A stretch of DNA of 64,000 nt from Clavelina lepadiformis (Eukaryota > Chordata > Ascidiacea > Aplousobranchia > Clavelinidae), in NCBI RefSeq assembly GCF_947623445.1, contig NC_135242.1, positions 6,634,001-6,698,000 of the forward strand, given 5' to 3'. The translations under genes were made by a program, and so were the position numbers. The notes under the pieces were generated by a model, which was given only the letters and a program-made list of their open reading frames with translations, was not told where the DNA came from and did not search any database. How positions within the stretch are numbered: position 1 is the first letter of the stretch; each line of letters begins with the position of its first letter. Of the stretch, positions 37,840 to 50,700 are shown piece after piece.

Positions 37840-38010
37840 TGCTTTTTCTCAAAGTCGAGTACCTTAACAAGGTCGTTAAGACCCGAAGCAGAATATCGTA
37901 ACAGTGAGGAATCGAATTGATTTTATTTCAACAAGTGACGTCGTTGCATGGCGGTAGCCTACCACTCTAATTTCTTCAAGATTGCAAGCACGACGCCTTA
38001 GACTCTTAGA
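37840..38010 (-). repeat. Probable tRNA-derived SINE
   Basis: On the minus strand a box-A-like stretch near 38000 (GTCTAAGGCGTCGTGC) is followed by a box-B-like AATTCGATTCC near 37915. A tail with GACTTTGAGAAAAAG is shared with the SINE at 27812-27940. Stems do not form a good tRNA. Confidence 0.4.
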
Positions 38011-41000
38011 GCGTATATCTAGTTTTCTTATATTGCGCTCAGAGCAAGCAAAGCAAGTGACGACAGCTTTTTATCTCTAGAGTCTATCAATAGATAGACA
38101 TATACCTCGCACCTTTTTTGCTTTGACAAGAAAGCTATACGCAAGGGCAGAGTGAATGTAAAAGTCAACTTGTCAATTTCGTTGCGTATGGTCGTTCATG
38201 ACAGGGGCCTCACTGGTTTTTAGTAAAAGGACACACTGTTTCACTAAATGAGCAGGGTTAATTAGTGCTTAATCCTAAAGCGATTGATAAAATTGAACTT
38301 TAATTTAGACTATAGTGTTAATATGCATGATGTGTTAGACGTTATAAGTTGCTGTTTTATGAATTGTGGAAGCGGAACAATTTGCGATTTGTGTTAGGTT
38401 GAAAGTTGCTGCATAGTTAGTTCGCTAGTTCGACATCATTAGAACTTTCTAAATGGACGCGTATCAGCAGCATCATTTTTTCTGACTGTAGAAACTTGTA
38501 GTAAACTATGAAAAGAAACATGAACACTTTTAAACTATACTACTACTGCAGCTTGATTTTATTCTTGTAAGTCGTAGCTCCATATAGCTGATATTTTTAT
38601 CAAGGTGATATTTATTCAAACACATCGTTGTTTTTCAGACAGTTGTGTAGGCTACTGTTATCTCAATATAGGCAGCGGTAGTTGAACTATAAAATTTTAT
38701 ATGTGCTGTTGCAACGACTCCTGCTGGATCACCGTTGCAGTCATCGCCTTTTGAAGGACAACCATAAACATTGACGCTGGTGTTGGAATGCAACATAGCT
38801 GCTTTATCAGAAGAAAGTAAGAATCAATCAACCAGTTTACAGACCTCACAGGCTTTGGTGAGTACTCATGTTAATTCAATTTATCTTCATTTTTGTTAAA
38901 GTACATGATTTGATTTTATTGTTGATATCTTTCAACGAAAATGCATTTTTATACCGGAATATATTACTGTATTGTTATTAGAAGCTTTGTTCGATTTAGT
39001 TTATTTAGTTATTTTCTGATGTGCTATCCGACTGATCCAGTGTTTGGTAATAATAAACAGATCTAGTTGCCTGTTACACTTTAAAGTGTATTGAAACGCT
39101 TCTTCGTTAATTTTTCCGGGTTGATGATGTCATCAATTTTGTGTTCCGTTTGCAATCGAAGAACATCTTCTTATAGAAAAATTGTCCTGGTTTGCTCATA
39201 TGGATAGGCTTTGAGCGTCACAGTAAGCTATGTGAATGGTACCGAATGCTTCACTGCTTTATTAATCGCAATCTAATTAGTAATTACCTAGTATCCTAGC
39301 CCTTATCTTTGCCCAATGAAGCTGGAATTTACGTCACACTCTATTTTTGACTGAACAAGTCTCGTTGTCCATATCATGTGATACCGGGGTTGCGCCGAAG
39401 ATCACTGTACATTAAATGGATCATGCTGCCATGCTGCAGTTTATTTTCATGACGCCATTTCTTTGTTGGATGCTGTTAAACTTTGAGTTAATTTTGGCCG
39501 ATTGCCGTCCTAAGAACATTTCTGAAACCAACAGTTTACATTGATCAGTAGTTAAACAGTTTTTTCCACAACGATTAGAAAATCTCTGTCAACGTTTTTT
39601 GATATATTGTATACACTTTATGTTTTGAATGGGTTTCTGCAATCTTTTCTATCTTTAAAGGCAAAGCTTAAATCTCAGTACAATATAAGTAGTGGTATGT
39701 ATTGACTCCTATGATTTGTGAAGTTTGATCATGTGTATTTTTTAGTGTGACTTTGCTTTCGAATAGTGGCCCACGATCTTACGTAACCCTTATTTTTTAC
39801 GTTTTTGGAAACTTTGTCTGGTTTATGCATTCGCTTTTAAACCCATTGCACTGGAAAATTGAGTCTAAGAAAAAAATGGAAGAAATGTTGAAAACAAACA
39901 GTAGTGCATTTGAAAAGAAAAAGCATTAAATTACGGTTGGAATAGCAGCAGAAATAGCATAAGATTTTAAAAACTTCCAAATTGAGTTTGAATTGTTTTC
40001 CAGGGCTCGGTAAAATGCGAATTTATGAGCTTAAAAATTATTTGGTGAAAGGTGCTGTACAATTTGAACTTGGAGCTTAATTTAATGAAAATCGCTTTTT
40101 CATGATAACTTAGTTTTTCAAAACTTACTAACTTAGAATGCGTTACGTCAATTTTGTATCTTTAATTTCAGCTATTCCAAGCAATTTTTTCTCGTATATG
40201 CTGAAATAACAGGATATTGTTGAATCAGTCATAAACCTCATACTTGATAGTCTCTGCTTGGACTTAAGCAATAAGCAACAGTGACAAGGTGGTTAAAGTA
40301 ATTTTTACTGCTTTACCTTATTGGCCTTTTCTATTCGCCTGCATAATGCAGAAAACATGTTTATCTGTTACGCTAAAAATAACTTTGTTTTCAATGGAAA
40401 ATTCTGCTGTCTATTTTTTTAATACCCAACTAAAAATAACGTTTACCGCAGGTTGTCGCAATGGAACCAACTATAGGTAGGCATAAAATTACGCCGTTCT
40501 TTGTTACTTTTTATGTGGTATAACGTAAGGTTTGTCGTAGGAAAAGTGCTACTTATCAGAACCGAAGTTTCAAGTAATCAAAAGCAGATTTTCAAATACC
40601 TTTAGATATTTTCCGCTTAGCATATGAGTATTGGTTCCGCAACAATTTTAAGGCGTCTTCCGAAGACGTAGTCACTGCACAGTGTACAACTGTTCATGAT
40701 GAATCGTTATTTGAATCGATTATATCTGACTTGCATTGCTTTAACACGTGTTTTATCGCTTGGACGCACTGATGACTAATGTCGTACTGCTCATTGGTTC
40801 TTGTTTTTTGAACTTTCTTAACTATGTTTACATTTGAGCCGAAAGGTTTTAGGAAGCAGATATTTCTTGATTTTTGTAAAGTTTATCAACTAATAATCTG
40901 GCAAATTGTAAGTTTTACCACTTATGTGCGTATCGCTTATGGAGATAATGACTGTGATGAATTGATAAGATTGAATTTAAAGATAGGGTTAAAATTTAGC

Positions 41001-41870
41001 TACCTGGTCTGAAAAACATGAGGAAAGCAAATGTGATCTTGGCACCACTCGCCATACTTGAAGTTTAGCAAAGGTTCTATACGTTTTGCAAGCAGTGTGT
41101 TTTCAAGCTTTCAATCTAGTTTGCCAGCGAGATTCTTCGATCTTATTGAATGGAGACTTTTATTTCTTGCGTAGCCCTGCTCCTATTGACTAGGATACAA
41201 ATTTAAAAGTTATAATCATGACTTGACAATAATAATAACCTGTTACAAAAGCGGTTCTATGCCTCCCTTGCTCAGGAATTGATCTTTAGTTTTTTTTCGC
41301 TATCCAGCTTTGAGACACTTGATCGACCACACGGCAATTTTTTGTTGGCCTTTATCACCGTTTAGGCTCTTGCTGACGCAGCCTTGGCGTAATCGTAAAC
41401 AAATGAGACGTCTGACTCCGCGTATTATATGTTTAGTTCAGCGAAAACTTCCAGATTCCGAATTCTTTACGATAAGAGGGCGACAGGTAGTAAAGGTCGT
41501 GTAAGATTTGCGAAACTTTCGCCTAATGCTGGTACAGTATTTTATGCTATTGTCACAGGTGGGTGTTTATATGCAGCGTATATAGGATGTTGATGTTTAT
41601 ATTAAAATAGACTCCCTTTACGTTTCCTTGTTCTCTATGCTTATTCTGTATTTTCGTTGTTCTATCTATAGGAATGCTAATGTGCTATTATAATAAGAAT
41701 AGTTAAAAAGTTGTGTATTATAGAGCATGTAATGCCGTGCAGTTGCGAAACTTTTACAAAGACTCCGATACCGCGTAAAGCACCTTGAATGCTTTCAACT
41801 CTTGACGAAACAGTCAATTGGATGGTCATGGTGGATGGTTACGTTTCAAATACACTTCAACTACCCCACT

Positions 41871-41893
41871 GTTGTTGCTGTTGTTGTTGTTGA
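41871..41893. repeat. TTG microsatellite
   Basis: GTTGTTGCTGTTGTTGTTGTT, then a GATGATG run. Simple repeat. Confidence 0.75.
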
Positions 41894-44795
41894 TGATGGG
41901 GTAAACAGAGTGTGTGTTGAAACTTTAAATGGTTTTCTTCCCCGAGTTAAATTCGAGTCGCTAGGGTCTGCTTTGTGTAAAGAAGAAAGGTTTAGATTTA
42001 CGTCGTCACAATAATTTCAAATACCGTGGGATTTAAGTCTGTAGGGCATTACGGTTAAGCATTCATTTAATTTGATTGCCATGCGACTATCCACAAGGAA
42101 AATCATGATTGCCGAGTGATAGTTTTATATCACCCTTGTTGCCCAAAACCAAATGAAAATTCTATTGTAATGGCTTATCAGCAGGCTTTGTTTGTTTAAA
42201 CAAGGAAAAAATAAGGCACAAAAAATCAATTTATTGAATTTTAATCAGACGCCTGCTTATTCATTCTTATTCTTGATCACGTGGCTGCGACACGCTAATC
42301 TCAGTTCATTTCAAAACGTTAAGATCGAATATTTTGTAATCTGCTAGAATCTTGTCAGATGGTCTTTTTCTATTTTTAGCGACTTCTTTAGATTTGTTTC
42401 CTTATCAACATGCTGCTATGGCATATAGGTATAACGGTGTTTTAAAGCAACTAGTTTTGCTTTCGGCGTTTAAATCTATCTGTAAAAGATATGCAAGGAT
42501 CTCACCAGTAAGAGTAAGACAGTTTTGGCATGTTCTATTTGAATGAGAGCCATGCTTGGCCATGCCAACTCATGCTTAGCAAATAGATTACGGAATATTT
42601 ACAGATCCGCAATCGCTGACCTGTCAAGAATTTTTTCGTATAAAATGCAGTGTCTTTCTAAGGCAACGGAATTCCTAATGCATTATGATTTCCCTTTTTT
42701 CAAGTGTCTTATAACTACACGTTTTGATTTCACTTGTTATAGCCTATAGGGCTAGCTATCCTATTGTACAGTATGAGATGAAAGTCAAACGATTTACTTC
42801 TGCCAAATCAAATTGTGTATCTTGTCCACAGGGAAAAAAGAGATTGTGTTTTATTTACGTAGTTTCCCTAGATTTGCCTGGCTGGCATATTGATTAAGCG
42901 AAGATTTATCGCGACGTTCGTCACTGTTGCCCCGGGCAAAATAGCTAGCTATTGGGTATTGAATATTCGTACTTGAAAATATGTGCCCATAATGTGTGGT
43001 GGAAATGGATGTAGGTTTGCAATCAAGAGTTTATATAAACTTATTTGCTATTCTTGTCAAATTGGAGTTCAATTTTTGTTGGCGAGAGAGCGTTCAGTAA
43101 AAGGTGCAGTCAGTGATTGTAAAGTGCAATGTTTTTGTGGTAAGTGCGTTTTTTCCCAAACTAAAAACTTCCGCTGAGTATATAACACGAAATTGCCACA
43201 GTAAAGACGATAGCACGTTGTTACTTTTCTGTGCTCTTTTCAATACAGTACTTACTTAGATACACTCGACGTATTGCGTTTATTCAGCATTCTGCTTGGT
43301 TCACTGAAATCTTGAGGTGATTATAAAGCGCGAGAAACCATTGTACAAATCGCTGGCGTTGTTTCTTTGTGTGTATGCTGTGTTGTTTATGTAGCACATT
43401 GTCCTTTCCAGACGAGCCCAATAATTTTTCACAGAAACATTGTAAGTAGACTTGTCTAAATATTCCAAGCTCGAATAAATCATTTAAAATAAGGAATCTC
43501 AGGATTTGTTTGTAAATCGCGCAAAGCAAAAACTGACTACTGTCAACATGCTTGAAAATTAGTAAATACATCCCAGTGTTTACGTATAGCCCACTGTGTT
43601 TTAGCTGTGTTTTTGGATAATATTTTGATACATGCTGTTTACGATCAATAACTTAATTGGCAATTCTTATTTTACATTAAGCGCCTGATGTTGATACGAT
43701 CATCCATCTTAATGCATTTGTACTTAAATGAACTTTATCGAAAAAAAAACGTATGTATTGGACTATCTTATGTCCAGACGCTAGGATCTCTTGTCGCTGT
43801 CGCTTGTAGAATGGTTGTTACTTGCCCATTTTGTTTTATTTTTAATTTAAGGTTCGTGAAGGGACGTAATGATCACTGACAGGTATGTAGATAAGTGCTT
43901 ATCTATATATTACATTTTATAGCGTTGAAAGAAATTTGGTTATCATAAAAACAAAATTATTGAAAAACGGTCTGGGTAAAACATTGGAGCGATAAGTGAT
44001 AATCCCCTTTATCTTGGTATACTGAGTTCATGAACATCGATGTGGTATTACAGTATTTCAAAAACAATTGACTTCGTTAGCCTGTTGTACGTTTCAAACA
44101 AGTTGTTACTGAACACAGTGAGTGTCATTTATTTGCCGTATAAGAGCTCAAATATAATTTTCACAGGAGTAAAATGCACTGGCTGCATGGGTTAAATTTC
44201 ACTTTCCGATTCCGAGGTGTTTATTTACTGCACACAGTGTGTGGATGTAGTTTACCGCACTATAGTTTGCATGTAGACACCAGACAGGTTAAAAGATTCA
44301 TCAGAACATCTATAAATAACGACGGAAAACAGCGGGTTTTTACCCGACATCTTCCATCGACAACACAAGCGAATTCGCCAGTTGTCAATTTTATTGATTG
44401 GTTTTTGCAAGCTTTCCCCCAGATTAACTTAGCTAACGTGTACAGGATTAATTAAGAAGATTTGACTCATGCCACGCAAGCGTTTTGTCTGAAAGGTAAA
44501 ACGTATAGCCACGTGGTCAACATATGAGCATAGGTAGACGTAAAAGTGGTCTACTTGTAGAGTGAGCGGTTGTGCTTACACTTGGTTTCAAGTTTTCATT
44601 GGAACTTCTAAGCTTGGCAAGGAAAAGATTTCAAACAGTTTAAATTATCTTAAATTTGCTGTTGAACAAAAAATGTGTGGCTCTGTTTAGAATGTGGATA
44701 TTTGATTTCTAAATTTTCGGCTTATTGCCGACTGTCAGTGATGGAAAATATTCTTCGTGAATAAACACAATAACTGCTAACACCTCCGAAAAAAC

Positions 44796-47700
44796 ATGAG
44801 TGTTACAAATGCGAAGCAATTGTCTACTCCAAACGGATCGTGTCCAGCATCGCCACAAGGACGAACTTTAACTAAATCTGACATAAGCACAATTGACGAT
44901 GATGAGGGAAATTTTAACAAAAGCTCGAACTGTTATCAAAAGGCTCAGATTAATTCGTTGGAAAGCGAACAAACGACATTACTCGAGCAACCTCCGGTTG
45001 GCAAGTATAAATATCAAGCGAAATTTAAGAAAGCTTATAGTAAGAGGAGATGCCAATCAGAGGCCGATGTGTTGCCTAGCTCTCATCCGATTTTTGCTTC
45101 CCCGTATTCTTCACCTGAACGCGGCTACAAAAGTGAGAGTAAAAAATCGAGCAGAGCAAATGTTAGAAGACTTTCCACTTTTTCAGCCGTTTTTCACAGA
45201 CTTCAACAAACCATGTAAGTATTTTCTAGCACTACTTTAATTTTCTCAAGCCTACTGTAGTTTGAACTACATTGCATTAATATCTTTAATTTATAACCTT
45301 TAACCACGCAATGTGTTAGTTATGGTGATAACAATAAGTATAACTTTTTTGCAATGTGGTTGGTGTCCAAAATGTGCTAACCTTTTACCCATACTTGACT
45401 TTCGCCGCGGTATGCTTTGAATATCGTACTTACTGCTGGAGTGCTGGACACAGTCGTTCCTCGACCCACGGGAGAAATGTTGTCACAGTCGACATCACAT
45501 AGCGTGTGGTAACTCACAGATCAAACGATGACAACTTTCAAATAAAACTTTGTTTTTCAGTTCAATGCCTAGTCTAGATGCCTACAGTATATCACCTCGC
45601 GAAATTTACTTTTTTCTGAACCTAGTTCTAAAGCTTCATAATCAAAAGTCGCTTTGAGATCTCAAAATTATGTCACCGAATATTTTCGGTCCAACCTTCA
45701 AATGTTAATGATATAAACAAATTGTCTTTCTCTGATTGCCACATCTTTGTTACTTCCATCTTCACTCTGGCTATTGATTCCGATAACATGTTTATTGTTT
45801 GTTATTGACTTATACATCTTATTGTTGTAGTTATTTTTACTACGTTGTAGGATTATGGTTAACTGTTTTCGTATAAATGAATAGTACACAGATACTATAG
45901 ACAGTGGTGCTAAAAGACATATAGTTATTTTTGGTATATGCGCGTAATGAATGTGTACATTATAATTCGGAGATTGGGCGCTTCAGTTTTACAAAAATTT
46001 GCTGAAATTAGATTTATGATTAAAAGAAAATGAAACGTGATGAAAAAATATGATATAAATTGTATAACCCGCCGATTATCTGGTTTTTTAGACTGGAACG
46101 GTCGTGTTTTCAGCTTTGACTTATATTATCAAAATTTGATCGGGTGCGATTTTTCGAAAGATTAAGATCGAGACCCAGTGAGACCCGCTGAGTAAAGCGC
46201 CTTAGTTATCAAAACAAGCTTTATCCTCACTCTCCCGTTCAGTGTGTTGTGTGCATATACTTCGTAAGGCAAGTCTTCTTCGAGCGAAAAGTAAACGACT
46301 TTTAATAGAACTTTTAGTTTTGATTTGCAGTGCGGATTTTTTACGACAATGTGAATTGTGGAAATTTAGCTTTCGGGATTCTTCCTAAAACTTACGCTCG
46401 TTTAAAGTTGAATTGATTTTAAGAATGAACGTCCCCGCTACAATTCGCTATATGACTTTTCTCACGGCATAAGACATCTTTTTAAGAAAATATGATGCTA
46501 CAAAGTCATATCAGCACTTTACACAACTGTCATCGTCCAATGTTTCCATTTAGGCGGAGAAAGAAAATGCCTGGTGGCGGGAAACAGAAACGACTAAAAA
46601 GCTCTGATGAAGATGGAGAACATTGTCAGAAGAGGCGAACAAGATTGAATGTTGGCGGAGTTGTACACGAGGTAGCCTATAGCTTGTTTTGCATTACAAA
46701 ACATGGCATTTTTGATCAAGCATTTTTTGGTTTTATTATTTTTTTAGTTTTCCGTTGAACGTTACAGTATTTCTTGCAAAAGCAAATTTCTTAATCCCGA
46801 TAGTAACCAGTAACACTCTCCATAAAATCGATAAATTACATGCCTTGCAAGGCATGTGCCGCTAATGTTTCACGTTGTCGCGCCTGTTTTTAATAAAAAC
46901 GACTTACGAGCTATTTTCCAACTTATTGGAAAGTTGATTGACGACCCAGATGACTTTCAATTATATCGTAAAGTTTGTGCAATTTTTCATCAGCGCAAAA
47001 GGTCTTTCGTTATTCTTCAGCAAAAGAAGGCATTTACTTAAATTATTCATTTGAGCAGCGATGGGCAAGAGGCCACGTATTTTAGCGGTGTTGTTATTGA
47101 TTCAATTGCTGTTATGGAATATTCTTAATTTTAAAAACTATATACAGCTTTACATGCCTATAGATTTTCTGCTTGGTGTTGTATTTATTTAGGCTATTAT
47201 TGATAAGACTTTTGTTTCGTTTTTTTTTTCTTTTTTTTTATATAAAACTCAACGTTTTTATGACATTTGAAACGTTTCCGAAAATGTGCCATATATAGAA
47301 GCATTCTCTGATCGAAGCAAATATATTGAAATCTAATGATGAATCTTCAGGCTCGATGGCTTACCTTGGAAAAATTGCCTCGCACCCGACTTGGTCGTTT
47401 GCAGAACTGTGAGACCACTGCCGAGATATTGGAGCACGTCGATGATTATGATCCTAATACACAGGAATACTTCTTTGACAGACACCCTGGAGCATTCGTG
47501 CCAGTGCTGAATTTTTACCGGTGAAAAATTATGAAGTAACAATATTAGTACAAACTCTTTAGAAGTCCTTTCAGAAGTCGCTATCTTATATAGGCCTATA
47601 TCTTGTATATTTTACTGTTTAATCCTTTTTCTGCGTGATAATTCACAACACAATGTTTTCTGTTGAAATCTGGTAATTGTAAACGTATAGTCATTTTTCT

Positions 47701-50700
47701 ATCCACGGGGAATTAGTGTTTGTTCGGTGAAAAATCATTAGGACTGGTATGTTCATTAGTCACCAATTTGATACTTAATTAAATCCAGGCTTTTTTGGTC
47801 AATTGTCGATTGCTTAGCACTGTTTCAATACCAAACCTTATGGCATGATACCAGCAACATAACTTGATATCTATGCTTTCGTCTTTCAGGACCGGTAAGC
47901 TTCACATGCCAGAAGATATCTGTGCGTTGGCATTCAGTACTGAACTTGACTACTGGGAAATCGACGACATTTACATTGAGTCTTGCTGCCAAGGTACCTT
48001 GACGGCGGGAGAGTAATAACTAATAACGCATAATTTGTACCGTTTCAATCAACCTCCATGTTCATTTTTTATGTCCTTCCTATTTATTGCTTGTAAAATT
48101 GCACCCTGTAAGCTTTGGTATTTAATCTTCTAATGCATTTACATTATGGGGTCTATTTTGAAAAACCGGAAATATCTAAACTTCAGCCTAATTTACTTTC
48201 AGCAAAATACCATCAGAAGAAAGAGCAAATTCAGGAAGAATTAAGGTGAAAAAATTGGCAAGTTATTTTAACATGTTACAACATATTACGCGTAATGCAT
48301 TGCAATGCGTATGCATTGCAATGCGTATGCATTGGCTGACCGACACCATAGCGTCCCATTTCATTATTATATCATATGTCTTATGTTATAACCTCCTTGC
48401 ATTAATTATTGGCTACTGCAGGTAGAGTCCCAGTTTGGTATTGATACGTTCATTGAACTGCAAGCTACGTTTTAATGACGTAAGAAAAGGAAACGTTTCC
48501 AAATAAAACCAAAGCCGATGAATTTAAGCGTTCACGTGTTCAAGTTAAAAAAATTGTAACATACGCAGTAAAAAATCTTATCATTAGCATTTTTTCTGTT
48601 CGCAGACGCGAAGCCGACGCAATTCGTGAACGACAGGGTGACGATTTCAGAGGCATGTGCTGTGCAGAGAGAAGAAGGCAAATTTGGGATTTAATGGAGA
48701 AACCAAACTCGTCTATGGCCGCAAAGGTGAGTTCTTTGTTCAGGTCATCATTCTTTTCCTCGGTCAATTAGCTTTCGCATAAAAATGTGAAAATAGCGTC
48801 GCATGACGTGGGTTATCGTGTCCTATCTCGGTAAAATACTAATAGGTTTATTAACTACTGTGTTATACTTCTTTAACTGGTGTATAGGGCTACATAAGTT
48901 TGTTTTATTTGTTCTTGCAGGTCATTGCAATCTTATCAGTACTGTTTATCGTTTTATCGACAATTGCTCTGACTTTAAACACAATGCCAGAGTTGGTTGT
49001 GAAAAAAGGTATGTAAATTACCACATTATATATCAAAGTTTATTGCATAAACAACACACGTTCAGTTTCTTGAATAAAGTTGAAAACCCACGACTTTATT
49101 GCTTATTTTAAGACAATTTTCCATTTGTATAGGTAACGATACTCACGACAATCCTCAATTAACTCATGTTGAGAGTGTGTGCATAGCCTGGTTTACTTTC
49201 GAGTACGCACTTCGTTTTATGTCATCTCCTAACAAATGGAAGTTTTTTAAAGGACCACTCAATATAATTGACTTGTTAGGTGAGTGTGGCGTCAATTTAT
49301 ATTTATACTGATATTGTCTGTTTACAAGTTTCAAGTTAGACGGTCGATCTCGCTTACTAACGTGAGTTGCGTGGGCTGCGTGGTATGCGTGGCAGATTGT
49401 GTGCGACAAGCGCATGCTTTCGTTTACATGTGAATACTTTCGTTTCACGGTTGAATGCATTTGATAAGTAATTGAATGGTTCCTGGTGCCAAGAAGAACC
49501 TAGATTCGAAAAAATGACGTCGTACAATCAATCGGCCCGGAAATACCTGGATAGTTACTGCGAAATTTCTGCCACTTCAATTAAATAATAGTTAGAGAAC
49601 ATGTGATATCAGTTTTGCAAGGTTCCACAAACATAAAACTTTTTAAATGTTTTAACTTATACAGCTTCGTCTGTGTCCGGTAAGATCATACTTTTAGGGA
49701 TCATTTCTATAGTGTGTTTCTTGAAAACGTCATTCAAGCATGACAAAACTCCAACTGCGATGACGAGTTGTAGAGTTTCTTCCTGAGCATGAAGCTTGTT
49801 CGAAGAGCATCATTTGAAGCTCTTCGAATATTGAGGAATGTTCTATTCTGCCTTTACGGTGGTTTGGAGGGAAGGAACTCATTCCGAGTGGTTGCGCTTA
49901 AAGTATTAAATCATTTCAAATAAAGGACGACAAATTGCATTTAATAGCTTGTTCGTTACTTAATTCAACGTTGTCAAAGCCGTAGAACCACCTTGTCGAG
50001 AACAAAGTTTTCACATCTTTGCACCAGGTTAGAGTAAGCGTTTTTAAATGTACGTTCTTTCAGCTATTCTGCCCTATTACATCACAATTTTCCTGACTAC
50101 GTCCAACAGTGAAATTTTGGAATTCCGGAACGTCCGTCGAGTAGTGCAAATTTTTCGTATCATGAGAATCATGCGAATTCTGAAGCTGGCTCGACATTCT
50201 ACCGGGTTGCAGTCTCTTGGATTTACCGTGAGAAGGAGCTACAACGAACTCGGCCTCCTGATGCTCTTTTTAGCGATCGGAATAATGATGTTTTCGAGGT
50301 ACGAGATAACTTATTTGCACTTTCGTAAATTTTTCACTAATGAAACACCTAAGTTCTTCTTATTGCAAATTATTACAGTATAGAGTTAAGCCTACGCTGA
50401 CAACGCACTAGTGTAATTAACAGACTATAATGATTAGATATAGGTTATTATTATTAACTTATTTATCTATACTATTAACTTATCATTAGCTTATTTTTGA
50501 TAACTTTTTAAAGCTTGGTGTACTTTGTCGAGAAGAATGAAAACGGCGAACAGTTCAGCAGTATCCCCGCCTCATTCTGGTGGGCTACAATTACCATGAC
50601 CACAGTAGGTTATGGAGATATGTATCCTAAAACACTGCTAGGTCAGTACATGCTACAATACAACATTAAAAAACGACGTCAAAAACAACATTTCATGTTT

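Larger units (their letters stand above)
30305..44795. other. 14.5 kb gene-poor region
   Basis: I find no coding exon with domain and splice support on either strand. The many 60-95 codon open frames are low-complexity and isolated. Small repeats within it are listed separately. A non-coding first exon of the Kv2 gene might lie here: a donor-like site GGCTTTG|GTGAGT near 38860 ends a less AT-rich stretch, but this is not supported further. Confidence 0.4.

Noticed and set aside
44174-44455. 93-codon open frame just upstream of Kv2
   Set aside because: No motif; frame does not connect to Kv2 exon 1, which has its own in-frame context.
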